A stretch of DNA of 64,000 nt from Methylophilus sp. TWE2 (GTDB taxonomy: Bacteria > Pseudomonadota > Gammaproteobacteria > Burkholderiales > Methylophilaceae), in the NCBI RefSeq assembly GCF_001183865.1, contig NZ_CP012020.1:2537839-2601838 (forward strand), in the 5' to 3' direction. The position numbers and the translations under genes are program-made. A model generated the notes under the pieces. That model made no database searches, was not told the origin of the DNA, and was given only the letters and a program-made list of their open reading frames with translations. Shown here one piece after another: positions 36,800 to 46,368 of this stretch. Position 1 is the stretch's first letter. Each line of letters starts with the position of its first letter.

Positions 36800-37423
36800 T
36801 TATGGTTGAGGCAAGGTTTGTTTGAAGCTGGGGCGTTTGACGAGCACACCATAGTGTTTGGCCAGGTTGGGAAACTTTTCCTGCCAGTATTTACCTTCCC
36901 ACTTTGCATTTTTAAAACGCAAATCGATATAACCAAGCGTGGTTCCCAAAGCAATATCTGCCAGGCTAAAAGTCTCGTTGACACACCATTTCTTTTTAAG
37001 CAGATCCTCATCCAACGCAGTCAAGCCAGCAGTCACTTTGGCAAACTGCTTCTCAATCCAGGCGGCAGATTGTTGTGCATCGGGTTTACGCTGTTCCAGC
37101 ATCACAGCCACAGCTGCGTCACAGATCCCATCCGCCAATGCTTCCCAGCGACGAACTTTGATCTTGGCCGAATGGTCTTGCGGAATCAGGTGAGCCACTG
37201 GTGTGCGATGATCCAGATACTCAACAATCACACGCGAATCATACAAGGCCTCGCCATCATCCAGCACCAGCACAGGGACTTTACCCAATGGATTATGTTG
37301 GCTGACTGGACAATCCGGTGCGGACAATACCACCTCGGTTAACGTGAGGTCGACATGTTTCTCGATGGCGACAATGCGCACCTTGCGCGCATATGGACTG
37401 TTTACCGTATATAAAAGCTGCAT
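36800..37423 (-). CDS. Glutathione S-transferase family protein
   Basis: 207 residues. N-terminal thioredoxin-fold domain LLYTVNSPYARKVRIVAIEK with the Ser-Pro active-site start, GKVPVLVLDDGEALYDSRVIVEYLD (the cis-Pro and gamma-glutamyl site), and an all-helical C-terminal domain (SLADIALGTTLGYIDLR). Resembles YibF-type GSTs. Substrate unknown. Divergent from nadC. Confidence 0.9.
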   Translation of the reverse strand: MQLLYTVNSPYARKVRIVAIEKHVDLTLTEVVLSAPDCPVSQHNPLGKVPVLVLDDGEALYDSRVIVEYLDHRTPVAHLIPQDHSAKIKVRRWEALADGICDAAVAVMLEQRKPDAQQSAAWIEKQFAKVTAGLTALDEDLLKKKWCVNETFSLADIALGTTLGYIDLRFKNAKWEGKYWQEKFPNLAKHYGVLVKRPSFKQTLPQP

Positions 37424-37586
37424 AGTGTGATGTGAGCCAAAAGGTTAAATACTTGTTCAAAAAAATACCCCATGACGAAAATCGCATGTCCAAACATAGC
37501 GGGTCTTGGGGTTCTTTTTATTATAATAGCTTTTGGCATGGGCTTAGAATGGTCACATGCATAATTTTTGAACTTGCAGACACCAA

Positions 37587-38459
37587 ATGACCCACTCCAT
37601 GCCTGATCAGCCATTCCCGCCCTACATAAACGACTCCCTCATCGCCGAACAAGTCCGTGCAGCGCTGGCAGAAGACATGGGTAATGGTGACTTAACGGCA
37701 GCACTGATTCCGGTCGGCACACAAGCAACCGCGAGCATCATTAGCCGTGAGCAAGCCATCATTTGTGGCTGTGCCTGGGTCGAGCAATGCTTCAAACAAC
37801 TGGATCCAACCATTCAATTAACTTGGCTGGTCAAGGAGGGGGACCGCGTAGAAGCGAACCAGGCACTCGTCAACATTCAGGGGAATGCCCGCGCCATGCT
37901 AAGCGCAGAGCGGCCTGCACTCAATTTCCTGCAAACCCTGTCTGCCGTATCCACCCACACTCGCCGTTATGTGGATGCGATTGCTGGACTACCCACACAG
38001 ATTTTAGATACGCGCAAAACGTTACCTGGACTTCGCCTGGCACAAAAATACGCTGTACTGACAGGAGGCGGGGCAAATCAGAGGCTGGCTTTATACGATG
38101 GCATTCTCATCAAGGAAAACCACATCGCTGCGGCAGGGTCGATTGCAGCTGTGTTGGCAGCCGCCTTTGCCATGGGTAGCACAAGCAATATTCAGATTGA
38201 AGTCGAGAACCTGGATGAACTTCAACAAGCGCTGGGTGCAGGCGCAACCAGTATCCTGCTGGACAACTTCACGCTGGAAGACCTGCGGCAAGCTGTGGCG
38301 ATCAACCAGAAACGCGCTTTGCTAGAAGCATCAGGCAATGTGGATTTAACGACGGTGCGGGCAATTGCCGAAACAGGCGTGGATAGGATATCCATTGGGG
38401 CACTGACTAAGCATATTCAGGCGGTGGATTTAAGTATGCGGATTCAGATGAAGTTGTAG
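37587..38459 (+). CDS. nadC: Nicotinate-nucleotide pyrophosphorylase (quinolinate phosphoribosyltransferase)
   Basis: Converts quinolinate and PRPP to nicotinate mononucleotide in NAD synthesis. 290 residues; conserved NGDLTAALIP, SAERPALNFLQTLSAVST, DTRKTLPGLRLAQKYAVLTGGGANQRLALYDGILIKENH and the C-terminal GVDRISIGALTKH. A second Met at residue 5 could serve as start. Confidence 0.96.
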   Translation: MTHSMPDQPFPPYINDSLIAEQVRAALAEDMGNGDLTAALIPVGTQATASIISREQAIICGCAWVEQCFKQLDPTIQLTWLVKEGDRVEANQALVNIQGNARAMLSAERPALNFLQTLSAVSTHTRRYVDAIAGLPTQILDTRKTLPGLRLAQKYAVLTGGGANQRLALYDGILIKENHIAAAGSIAAVLAAAFAMGSTSNIQIEVENLDELQQALGAGATSILLDNFTLEDLRQAVAINQKRALLEASGNVDLTTVRAIAETGVDRISIGALTKHIQAVDLSMRIQMKL

Positions 38460-38513
38460 ATTATTTAAAATCGCCCATCAACTGTAAAGGCTAATGTTCT
38501 TATCTGACATTTG

Positions 38514-38720
38514 GTTTCGCCTATAGACGAGTTACTTTCTGTTGCTTGCCCCACAGAAAGTAATCAAATAGGAGGGCACCCAGCCATCACCGCCTTCGGC
38601 TCCCTTGATTTCATTACTCGTCAGTCGCGGTTGCAGAACTCAACCTGGCAACTTACACAAAACCTAAGCTGCTGCGAGATTCAAACAAGCTGCAACCTTA
38701 TTCCGCCTGCCAAGCAATGA
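38514..38720 (+). repeat. Dispersed intergenic repeat, copy 1 (plus orientation)
   Basis: Non-coding block that starts TTTCGCCTATAGACGA, then a perfect 11-bp stem-loop TTACTTTCTGT / ACAGAAAGTAA (38532-38542, 38553-38563; loop TGCTTGCCCC), then GGCACCCAGC and AACTCAACCTGGCA...GCTGCTGCGAGA. Each block recurs in the same order, diverged, on the opposite strand at 38856-39063. The stem-loop style (CTTTCTTTTG...CAAAAGAAAG with GCTTG in the loop) matches a motif I know to be dispersed in beta- and gammaproteobacterial intergenic regions. Confidence 0.7.
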
Positions 38721-38855
38721 AATCAAGCGTGATGGGATGGGATTTATCTCGCCAAACGAGCATTGCAGAAGTTTGTAATAGTTAAAAACCCAGTTCTTTT
38801 CTTTTAATCCACTACCAGTGGCGCTCACGGGGTTTTCGGGCCCCTATCTGCCGCG

Positions 38856-39063
38856 CCGAGTAGCGCAGGCAAAACAAGATCAAAGGGAGCGACTGTTCGA
38901 GTCCCGCAGCAGCTCACGCATTTTGTGAGCTGCCAGGTCGAGTTTCGTGACCTCTTGTTTTGGTGAGCAACGCAGGGAACAAGCGGAAGCTAGGGTGTCT
39001 TGTTCTTTGCCTTCTTTCTTATGGACAAGCATAAGAAAGAATGGTCGCCTAAAGGCGAAATAA
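38856..39063 (-). repeat. Dispersed intergenic repeat, copy 2 (minus orientation)
   Basis: Read on the minus strand: TTTCGCCTTTAGGCGA, a 12-bp stem-loop TTCTTTCTTATG / CATAAGAAAGAA (39012-39023, 39030-39041; loop GCTTGT region), GACACCCTAGC, AACTCGACCTGGCAGC and GAGCTGCTGCGGGACT. This mirrors copy 1 block by block. An additional 8-bp stem CAGCTCAC / GTGAGCTG lies at 38910-38932. Together the copies make an imperfect inverted repeat about 550 bp long that fills the nadC-gspE gap (38460-39190), which holds no gene. Confidence 0.7.
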
Positions 39064-39190
39064 AACTCACCCTACCGGGCCGAAGAGTACTCTTGCTCCG
39101 AATACGCAGTCATTCAAAAGTGACCATTTCTGCCACATTTCTATGGCATGGTTCTTGCACCATAAGCTGGTACCCCAGCCCTTATGTGTC

Positions 39191-40981
39191 ATGAATAGTC
39201 CAGCCCCTTTTTCAATACCCAAATCTTTAGACAGCCTGCGCTTGGGCGATTTATTGCGCATGCTGGTATCAGATGGCCGCATTGACAAGGCATGGGCAGA
39301 AAAGCTGCATCAGGACCGCAAGCGCGATAGCTCTAAAGTACACCCGATTATCATTGTGGCCGAGCAAAAGTGGCCTGACCAACGACAATCTTCACAATTA
39401 CTCACGGTAGATAGCCTCAGCCGATATGTCGCCGACAAGGCTAAAGTCGCTTACTACCAGATTGATCCGCTGAAATTAGATTTCAGCGCTGCAGCACAAA
39501 TCGTCTCCCAGGCGTATGCTGAGCGGTTGCGCATCATGCCGATAACTGTGAAAGACGGTGTTGCCACCATTGCCACTGCCGATCCTTTCCATCAGGAATG
39601 GCTGCATGACCTGGAGCGCATGCTCAAATTGCGCATAGAAGTAGTCATGGTCAATCCGCTGGATTTACAGCGCTATTTGCCCGAGGTATACCAGCTTTCG
39701 GCCGCCATTCAGTCGGCTAATGCTGCCAAGGCTGGCCAGATTGTTGGTGTACAAAACTTTGAACAATTAATTGAGCTGGGCAAAGACCGCCAGCTGGATG
39801 CCAATGAACAGCATGTCGTGAACATCGTTGACTGGTTGTTTAAATATGCGTTTGAGCAACGTGCCAGTGATATTCACCTGGAGCCCCGCCGTCAGATGGG
39901 ACTGATGCGTTTCCGTATTGACGGCGTGTTGCACCAGGTTTACCAGTTACCCAGCAACATCATGAACGCCATTACCAGCCGCATCAAGCTACTGGGCCGC
40001 ATGGACATGGTAGAGAAGCGCCGTCCGCAGGATGGCCGCGTCAAAACCGTCGGGACTGATGGCAAGGAAATCGAACTGCGCTTATCGACCATGCCAACCG
40101 CCTTTGGTGAAAAGCTGGTCATGCGGATTTTCAAACCAGATATCCTGGTGCAAGATTTCCAGTTACTTGGTTTTTCCAAACGCCAAAGCGAGCAATGGGC
40201 TCAATGGACGCATCAGCCCAACGGCATCATTCTGGTCACGGGGCCCACAGGTTCGGGTAAAACCACCACCTTGTACACCACACTCAAGCAACTGGCTACC
40301 GATGAAGTGAATGTCTGTACGGTGGAAGACCCGATTGAGATGATAGAACCCGCATTCAACCAGATGCAGGTGACGCAGAACATCGGGCTAGGCTTTGCGG
40401 AAGGCATACGCACGCTGATGCGGCAAGACCCGGACATTATCATGGTGGGCGAAATCCGCGATCAGGAAACCGCAGATATGGCGATACAGGCGGCATTGAC
40501 CGGGCACCTGGTGCTTTCCACACTGCATACCAATGACGCACCTTCAGCCGTGACACGCTTACTGGACCTGGGTGTACCTGCCTACCTGATCCACTCGAGC
40601 CTGCTGGGTATTATGGCGCAACGCCTGGTACGCACTTTGTGTCCACACTGCAAAACGGAGGACGAGATTTCAGACGAGCAATGGGCCAGCGTGACACAGC
40701 CGTTTAAAGCTAAAAAACCAGCAAAAACCATGAAAGCAGTTGGCTGCAAGGAATGCCGCCAGACCGGGTATCGCGGCCGGACGGGCATTTATGAAATGCT
40801 GACGCTCACGCCCGCGCTACGCAAACTGATCACGCCCGAAACGGATTTACTGCAGTTACGCCAAGCTGCGACACAAGCTGGCATGCAACCTTTGATGCTG
40901 AATGGGGCAGAGAAGATTGCGGCCGGGTTGACCACGGTAGAAGAAGTTCTTAAAGTGGCGCCGCCAATTGAGATGGACTAA
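39191..40981 (+). CDS. GspE/PilB-family secretion/pilus assembly ATPase
   Basis: 596 residues from ATG 39191. N-terminal MshEN-type domain, then the ATPase core: EQRASDIHLEPRR, Walker A GPTGSGKTTT, Asp boxes VEDPIE, Walker B QDPDIIMVGEIRD, His box LSTLHTND, and the zinc Cys4 motif CPHCKTE...CKECRQTGYRGRTGIYE. Family-typical of T2SS GspE or type IV pilus PilB. No other gsp or pil genes adjoin it; the gene stands alone behind the repeat block. Longer in-frame start at 39143 lies within the repeat-adjacent sequence and is less likely. Confidence 0.9.
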   Translation: MNSPAPFSIPKSLDSLRLGDLLRMLVSDGRIDKAWAEKLHQDRKRDSSKVHPIIIVAEQKWPDQRQSSQLLTVDSLSRYVADKAKVAYYQIDPLKLDFSAAAQIVSQAYAERLRIMPITVKDGVATIATADPFHQEWLHDLERMLKLRIEVVMVNPLDLQRYLPEVYQLSAAIQSANAAKAGQIVGVQNFEQLIELGKDRQLDANEQHVVNIVDWLFKYAFEQRASDIHLEPRRQMGLMRFRIDGVLHQVYQLPSNIMNAITSRIKLLGRMDMVEKRRPQDGRVKTVGTDGKEIELRLSTMPTAFGEKLVMRIFKPDILVQDFQLLGFSKRQSEQWAQWTHQPNGIILVTGPTGSGKTTTLYTTLKQLATDEVNVCTVEDPIEMIEPAFNQMQVTQNIGLGFAEGIRTLMRQDPDIIMVGEIRDQETADMAIQAALTGHLVLSTLHTNDAPSAVTRLLDLGVPAYLIHSSLLGIMAQRLVRTLCPHCKTEDEISDEQWASVTQPFKAKKPAKTMKAVGCKECRQTGYRGRTGIYEMLTLTPALRKLITPETDLLQLRQAATQAGMQPLMLNGAEKIAAGLTTVEEVLKVAPPIEMD

Positions 40982-40999
40982 CCTGCAAAAGACCTGCGT

Positions 41000-42241
41000 T
41001 TATTGATAGCGCAAGGCCTCTATGGGATTTAAACGTGCGGCTTTCTTAGCCGGATAAAAGCCGAAAAAGACACCAATACTTGCCGCCACGCTAAACGCGA
41101 TCAAGACGGAGGCACTCGAGATAATCACTTCAGCCTGGGTGAACACGCTGACCAATATCGCGCCGCTGACGCCGATCACAATCCCAATCAGGCAACCGAC
41201 GATCGAAATCATGATGGCCTCCAGCAGAAACTGCATGAGAATATCGCGCTCACGGGCGCCTATGGCCATGCGGATACCGATTTCGCGCGTTCGCTCGGTC
41301 ACCGACACCAGCATGATATTCATAATGCCGATGCCACCTACGAGCAAAGATACCGATGCGATTGCGCCTAACAGTAAAGACATAGTACGCGCGGTTTCAG
41401 CGGCAGAATTGGCAATCGCTGTCAGGTTGCGCACAGAAAAATCACTGTCAGCGCCCTCGCGGATATTGTGTCGCTGATTCAATAAACTGTTCAGCGCGTC
41501 TTCAACCATGCCCATCATATTATCCGACTCAGCCTGCACCATAATCTGTCGCACCGTACCTGGCAACTGGTTACCAAACAGTTTGCGCTGCGCGGTGGTC
41601 AGCGGCACGATGATGGTGTCATCCTGATCGCGGCCATCCAGCGTTTGCCCTTTGCTATCAAGCACGCCCAGCACCACAAAAGGACGCTGGTTGATGCGGA
41701 TGGTTTTACCAACCGGATCAACGTCCTCTTCACCAAACAGGTTTTGCACGACGGTTTTACCAAGCAAAGCCACGCGTGTGGCAGAGCGTGTATCTGAGGA
41801 TGAAAACGGATAGCCGGCAAACAAGCTCCAGCCACGGATATCCATGTATTCTGGTGTGGTACCGATAATATCGGTATTCCAGTTATTGCTGGCGTAAACC
41901 ACTTGGCCTTTGCCCATGGTCACGGGAGCGACACCGACCACGCCATAGAGCTCGCTCATGGCATTGGCATCACGCACATTCAGTGAAGGTGCGTTACCGG
42001 TAGCAGTGCGCGCGCCGCCCATTCTGGGCGGGCCAGAGAGTACGACAAACAAATGACTGCCCATGGCACTAATAGAGCGTTTGACCGAAGCCTCAGCGCC
42101 TTGACCAATCGCCATCATCAATACCACGGCACTCACACCAATGACCATGCCCAGCATGGTTAGAAACGTGCGTAAGCGGTTGGCACCCATGGCGTGCCAG
42201 GCTTCTCCCAACATGGCGCTAAACATTGGCGTTATCCGCAC
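41000..42241 (-). CDS. MacB-like ABC transporter permease
   Basis: 413 residues: one N-terminal membrane helix (TFLTMLGMVIGVSAVVLMMAIG), a periplasmic MacB_PCD domain, and three C-terminal helices of the FtsX fold (GGIGIMNIMLVSVTERTREIGIRMAIGA). In E. coli the ATPase and permease are one chain; here they are separate. Start GTG 42241 overlaps the ATPase gene by 23 nt; ATG 42226 by 8 nt. Last gene of a tolC-macA-ATPase-permease operon. Confidence 0.88.
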   Translation of the reverse strand: MRITPMFSAMLGEAWHAMGANRLRTFLTMLGMVIGVSAVVLMMAIGQGAEASVKRSISAMGSHLFVVLSGPPRMGGARTATGNAPSLNVRDANAMSELYGVVGVAPVTMGKGQVVYASNNWNTDIIGTTPEYMDIRGWSLFAGYPFSSSDTRSATRVALLGKTVVQNLFGEEDVDPVGKTIRINQRPFVVLGVLDSKGQTLDGRDQDDTIIVPLTTAQRKLFGNQLPGTVRQIMVQAESDNMMGMVEDALNSLLNQRHNIREGADSDFSVRNLTAIANSAAETARTMSLLLGAIASVSLLVGGIGIMNIMLVSVTERTREIGIRMAIGARERDILMQFLLEAIMISIVGCLIGIVIGVSGAILVSVFTQAEVIISSASVLIAFSVAASIGVFFGFYPAKKAARLNPIEALRYQ

Positions 42242-42935
42242 TTAAGGCCCTAGCCCCGGTGTCCTGCACAATCTTGCCGTCCAGGAAACGCACTTGCCGT
42301 TTGGCATGCTCGGCAATATCGGTTTCATGCGTGACCAGCACAATGGTAATGCCTTCCTGATTCAGGCCATCAAAAATGGCCATGATCTCTTCACTGGTGG
42401 TGCTATCAAGGTTACCGGTGGGCTCATCCGCCAAAATCAGCCGCGGCTGGTTGACCAATGCACGTGCAATCGCCACCCGCTGTTGTTGCCCGCCAGAAAT
42501 CTGGTTGGGATGCGAGTGCATATGCTTGCTCAATCCTACCTTTTCCAGCAGCACGCGGGCACGCGCATGCCGCTCCTCGTTGCTGACGCCAGCATAAACC
42601 AAAGGCAAGGCAACATTATCCAGCAGGCTGGCACGCGCCAGCAGGTTAAATCCCTGAAACACAAAGCCTATGGTCTGGTTGCGCACTTTAGCCACCTGGT
42701 CCGCACTCATGGTGGCCACGGCATAGCCATCCAGCACATAGCTACCTGCGCTGGGCATATCCAGGCAGCCCAAAATATTCATAAAGGTAGATTTACCGGA
42801 GCCAGAAGGCCCCATGATGGCGACGTAATCTCCCGTCAGCACCTGAAAATTGACGCCTTTTAATACGGGAAAGTCGCCAGCAGCGGTCTGGTAGGCTTTG
42901 TACAGATGATTGACGGAGATGACGGCCTGCTGCAT
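42219..42935 (-). CDS. MacB-like ABC transporter ATP-binding protein
   Basis: 238 residues of the LolD/MacB ATPase group: Walker [20 protein letters not shown]-loop [12 protein letters not shown], signature [15 protein letters not shown], Walker [14 protein letters not shown]-loop VTHETD. Together with the permease it powers a MacAB-TolC-type pump. Adjacent to macA (3-nt gap). Confidence 0.9.
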   Translation of the reverse strand: MQQAVISVNHLYKAYQTAAGDFPVLKGVNFQVLTGDYVAIMGPSGSGKSTFMNILGCLDMPSAGSYVLDGYAVATMSADQVAKVRNQTIGFVFQGFNLLARASLLDNVALPLVYAGVSNEERHARARVLLEKVGLSKHMHSHPNQISGGQQQRVAIARALVNQPRLILADEPTGNLDSTTSEEIMAIFDGLNQEGITIVLVTHETDIAEHAKRQVRFLDGKIVQDTGARALSADNANV

Positions 42936-42938
42936 AGG

Positions 42939-44180
42939 CTAGAACATTCTCGGTCCGCGCGGGCCGTTATTATTCCCCGGCCCTTTGTTGGGCGCAGCAT
43001 TGTCACTTTGTAATTCACCCACAATCACCTTATCGCCCGCGGCCAGGCCTTCACCCGTCACCGCGGTGGAGCGGCCATCGGTGATACCGGCATGCACGCG
43101 CACCATGACCGGCTGCCCAGCCCTCAATACATAAATCTTGCCCATCGCATTGCCTGCGGAAGGCGCGTGCCCCTCCCCTTTCGCGCCGCGCTTGCGCCAG
43201 CCCCGTTTACCATCGCCACCCTCTTCGGCCGGCGCATGTGTGTTTTTGGCAGTCGCTTCTGCCTTGGGCTTGTACCGCAAGGCCGCATTAGGCACCAGCA
43301 AAGCATGACGCGCACGGTCGACAATGATATTGACGTAAGCAGTCATGCCTGGCAACAAGGTCAGGTCCTGGTTATCCACCGATACCACCACGTTATAAGT
43401 CACCACATTAGAGGTATTGGTTGAGTTCAAGCGCAGCTGTTTGACCACACCTTCAAAACTGCGGTCAGGAAAAGCATCGACATTAAAATTGACCTTTTGC
43501 CCCTCTTTGATTTTGCCGATATCGGCTTCTGCAAAGCTGGTGTCTATCTGCATTTTTGCAAGGTCTTGTGCAATCTGGATCAGCGTCGGGGTCTGAAAAC
43601 TGGCTGCCACCGTCTGGCCGACATCGACCACGCGATTCACCACCACGCCGGACACAGGAGATCGGATAATACTCAAATTGAGGTTGGTCACATCACGCGC
43701 CAGCGCGCCTTTGGCGGTTTCCAGCTGCGCCCTGGCGGATTTCAATACCTGCACGGCCGTATCCAGCTCCTGTCTGGAAACATACTCTTGTGCATATAAC
43801 TGCCGCATCCGTTTTTCATTGGCAATCGCCAACTCCACCGCTGCTTCGTTATTTCTCACATTGCCCTGTGACTGGGCAATCTGCGCATTAAACAAACGGC
43901 TATCCAGCTCTAGCAGCACCTGGTCTTTTTTAACCACGTCATTAAAGTCGACATACATTTTGCGCACAATGCCAGAGACCTGCGTACCCACGCTGATCAG
44001 GCTGACCGGGTTCAGTGTCCCGTTGGCAGACACCGTTTGCTCGATATGCCCCTGGGTCACTTCATCCAACCGGTAAAGGTCTTCAGGTTTGGCCTGATGC
44101 GTCTGCTTGTAATACCAGTAGCCTGCCGCCACCAGGGCCATTAGCACACCTAAAATAAATAGAGATTTAATCCGCTTCAT
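42939..44180 (-). CDS. macA: MacA-like periplasmic adaptor
   Basis: About 413 residues from ATG 44180. N-terminal membrane anchor (SLFILGVLMALVAAGYWYY), lipoyl half-motifs around VSANGTLNPVSLISVGTQVSG and SPVSGVVVNRVVDVGQTV, a coiled-coil hairpin (IANEKRMRQLYAQEYVSRQELDTAVQVLKSARAQLETAKG), and a C-terminal low-complexity region (NAAPNKGPGNNNGPRGPRMF) plus an inserted Lys/Ala/Gly-rich loop (EGGDGKRGWRKRGAKGEG). Joins the ABC pair to TolC. The start lies 14 nt inside the tolC gene end. Confidence 0.9.
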   Translation of the reverse strand: MKRIKSLFILGVLMALVAAGYWYYKQTHQAKPEDLYRLDEVTQGHIEQTVSANGTLNPVSLISVGTQVSGIVRKMYVDFNDVVKKDQVLLELDSRLFNAQIAQSQGNVRNNEAAVELAIANEKRMRQLYAQEYVSRQELDTAVQVLKSARAQLETAKGALARDVTNLNLSIIRSPVSGVVVNRVVDVGQTVAASFQTPTLIQIAQDLAKMQIDTSFAEADIGKIKEGQKVNFNVDAFPDRSFEGVVKQLRLNSTNTSNVVTYNVVVSVDNQDLTLLPGMTAYVNIIVDRARHALLVPNAALRYKPKAEATAKNTHAPAEEGGDGKRGWRKRGAKGEGHAPSAGNAMGKIYVLRAGQPVMVRVHAGITDGRSTAVTGEGLAAGDKVIVGELQSDNAAPNKGPGNNNGPRGPRMF

Positions 44181-45636
44181 AAGTATCCATTGATTGAGCA
44201 GGCGCCGTGGCGCTGGGTAAATCAGGAGAAACCGCACCGGGTAATGACTGGATCATGGCATGGTCAAGCACACCGATGGCTTGTGCCAGGGTCGCCCGCG
44301 CGATATTCGCATTCAGGCTGGCCTGTATGTTTTGCTGTCGCGCGCTTGCCAGTGCACTTTGGGCATTGAGCGTATCAATAATATTACCTACCCCTGCGGT
44401 ATAGCGGCCAAAAGCCACCCGGTAAGACTGTTCGGCACTTTCGAGCAGGGTTTGGCTGGCAGTCACCGACTGCAAGGCAGTGCGCAGGTTCTGGTAAGCG
44501 CTCCACACATCCAGTGAAATTTGCAAACGCAGACTATCGCGCTGTGCCAGCCGCAAGTCAGCACTCGCTTCCGCGGCACGGATACGATAAGTAGGCGCAT
44601 ACCCGGCAAAAATAGGAATGGAAACCGTAAAACCCAGCGTGGTGGCGCTATTGGCGGCATACTGCGAACCATCCTGAAGATTATTGGAGACACCCACGCT
44701 GATGGTGGGCTTACTCGCCGCCTTGCTGGCAGCGATGCTGGCTTCTGCCGCCCGCACCTGCGCCTCGCTGGCCAATAAATCAGGGCGACGCTGGCCCGCT
44801 TGTTCTATCAGCGTACTCACATCATCAAGGATACCGGGTGGTGTCTCATTGGCACTTTTAGCCAAGGTCATTGAGCGGTTAGCAGGCCAACCCATCAGGT
44901 TGGCAAGGTTGCCATAAGCAATGCGGACGTTTCCCTCAATCGTAATGCGTTGCAATGTTAATTGGGCAAAGGCCGTTTGCGCCTGCAACTTATCCGCAGG
45001 CGTTGCCACACCGGCCTGGTAACGCGCATTGGCTGCTTTGAAGCTTTCTTCAGCAGCCCGCTCGGCCTGTTGCGTAGCAGAAAGCGCAGCGATATTGGCC
45101 TGCACCTGGTAATAAGCGGCAATGGTATTGAGCAATATACTTTGTACCACACTGCTTTGCGTGGCACTGGCAGCCAGCAATAACTGACGTGCACTTTCGA
45201 TATTAGCTTTGCGGTTACCAAAGTCATACAGCAAGTAGCTCGCCACCAGGCTGTTTGAAAGATTGAGGTTAGGATTGCCGCGCGTGGCCGATTCAGGATT
45301 CAGTACGCCCATGTTGCTGGAGACGCTGTCGGTGACCGTCGGCAAATAGGCTGACTTGGCCAAACCTAACTGCGCCGCTTGCACGCGGGCATTAGCCCAC
45401 ATTTCATGCGTTTGCGGGTTATGGCATAAGCTGAGATTCGCCACATCGGCCAGTGTCAGTGGCTGCTGCCAATTTGGCTCACCACAACCAGTGTCACTGC
45501 CTAAATATTGGGCAGGGATTTTGGGCAAGGTTTGCACTTGCGTGTCCAGCGGGTCACCATCGTCATAAAACAGTGATTCCTGTGCCTCAAGTGACACACA
45601 AGAGCAAAGCATCATTAAGCACACACACTTGCGCAT
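44167..45636 (-). CDS. TolC-family outer-membrane efflux protein
   Basis: About 489 residues from ATG 45636 with a signal peptide (CLMMLCSCVSLEAQ). Two repeated OEP domains rich in long helices (for example AERAAEESFKAANARYQAGVATPADKLQAQTAFAQ and QSYRVAFGRYTAGVGNIIDTLNAQSALASARQQ), the classic RY-x-AG pattern appearing twice. First gene of the efflux operon; a likely antibiotic, peptide or siderophore exporter. Confidence 0.88.
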   Translation of the reverse strand: MRKCVCLMMLCSCVSLEAQESLFYDDGDPLDTQVQTLPKIPAQYLGSDTGCGEPNWQQPLTLADVANLSLCHNPQTHEMWANARVQAAQLGLAKSAYLPTVTDSVSSNMGVLNPESATRGNPNLNLSNSLVASYLLYDFGNRKANIESARQLLLAASATQSSVVQSILLNTIAAYYQVQANIAALSATQQAERAAEESFKAANARYQAGVATPADKLQAQTAFAQLTLQRITIEGNVRIAYGNLANLMGWPANRSMTLAKSANETPPGILDDVSTLIEQAGQRRPDLLASEAQVRAAEASIAASKAASKPTISVGVSNNLQDGSQYAANSATTLGFTVSIPIFAGYAPTYRIRAAEASADLRLAQRDSLRLQISLDVWSAYQNLRTALQSVTASQTLLESAEQSYRVAFGRYTAGVGNIIDTLNAQSALASARQQNIQASLNANIARATLAQAIGVLDHAMIQSLPGAVSPDLPSATAPAQSMDTYEAD

Positions 45637-45798
45637 GCCACTCCACTTAATCCACAAAACAGCACAACCTCATAGAAATACGTCGTTTTATCATCGCGTT
45701 GCCATGTTAAATGATGCGTGAGCGCGACTAAATAGATGGATACATTTTGATACTTTTAAGGAAGGATGAGTGAACGGACGTAGATAGATAATAAACGC

Positions 45799-45811
45799 CC
45801 GCTAGTAGCGG
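45799..45811 (-). terminator. Hairpin after cytochrome b561 gene
   Basis: Compact CCGCT-act-AGCGG stem immediately after the stop codon, followed on the minus strand by GCGTTTATTATCT. Probable end of the fiu-piuC operon. Confidence 0.6.
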
Positions 45812-45814
45812 CAT

Positions 45815-46360
45815 TTAATCCGCTGTGGATTTTATAGGGTGCACGCGCCCATGTATCATTTGTGACAATAAATGCTGGCCAGACAAACGCGATACAACAA
45901 TCACTGCCAGCACATGAACAACAATAAGCGCCAGCAAACCCAAGCTAAGCGCAGCATGCAACTCAACTGGCCAATCCTCGCCCCACAAGGCATCGGTACG
46001 ACTCAACCAGCCGGTCAGCGCCAGTGCTGCGATGAATAGCCAGATCAGATAAACCGCCCATTGCCCTAGCGGATTATGTCCCCGATGCGCGGGAACATGC
46101 CCTTGCCGCAGTTGAATCAAATGCGCACGGAGGGCACGCCAGCCAGACACATGAAACCGTGCGCTATTCAGGTGGGTCAGGTAACCACCTAGAAGCCGCC
46201 CCGCCACCAGCACCAGCACAACATAACCGACTGCGCGGTGCAGCCAATCGGTTTCATACCAGACATAACTCATCAGCCACAGCGCAATAACACCAGCGGC
46301 CACCAGCCAGTGAGTTAACCGCACCCACCAGGGCCACAATAGCTCTCCGCGTGCAGACAT
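45815..46360 (-). CDS. Cytochrome b561-family membrane protein
   Basis: 181 residues, four membrane helices with the heme-ligating histidines of the bacterial b561/Ni-Fe hydrogenase b-type family (RLTHWLVAAG, LHRAVGYVVL, VELHAALSLGLL, VVHVLAVIVVSRL). Moves electrons across the inner membrane. Last gene of a five-gene Fur-controlled run, 8 nt after the PepSY gene; a reductase for imported ferric chelates is a plausible role but inferred. Confidence 0.85.
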   Translation of the reverse strand: MSARGELLWPWWVRLTHWLVAAGVIALWLMSYVWYETDWLHRAVGYVVLVLVAGRLLGGYLTHLNSARFHVSGWRALRAHLIQLRQGHVPAHRGHNPLGQWAVYLIWLFIAALALTGWLSRTDALWGEDWPVELHAALSLGLLALIVVHVLAVIVVSRLSGQHLLSQMIHGRVHPIKSTAD

Positions 46361-46368
46361 GTGGCTGG

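Noticed and set aside
38889..38935. T-arm-like GTTCGAGTCC, suggesting a tRNA
   Set aside because: No acceptor, D or anticodon arms can be placed; the sequence recurs in the inverted repeat copy and is part of that repeat.
42219..42241. A frameshift splitting a fused MacB
   Set aside because: Both parts are complete with own starts; separate ATPase and FtsX-type permease genes are common, so this is an ordinary split arrangement.
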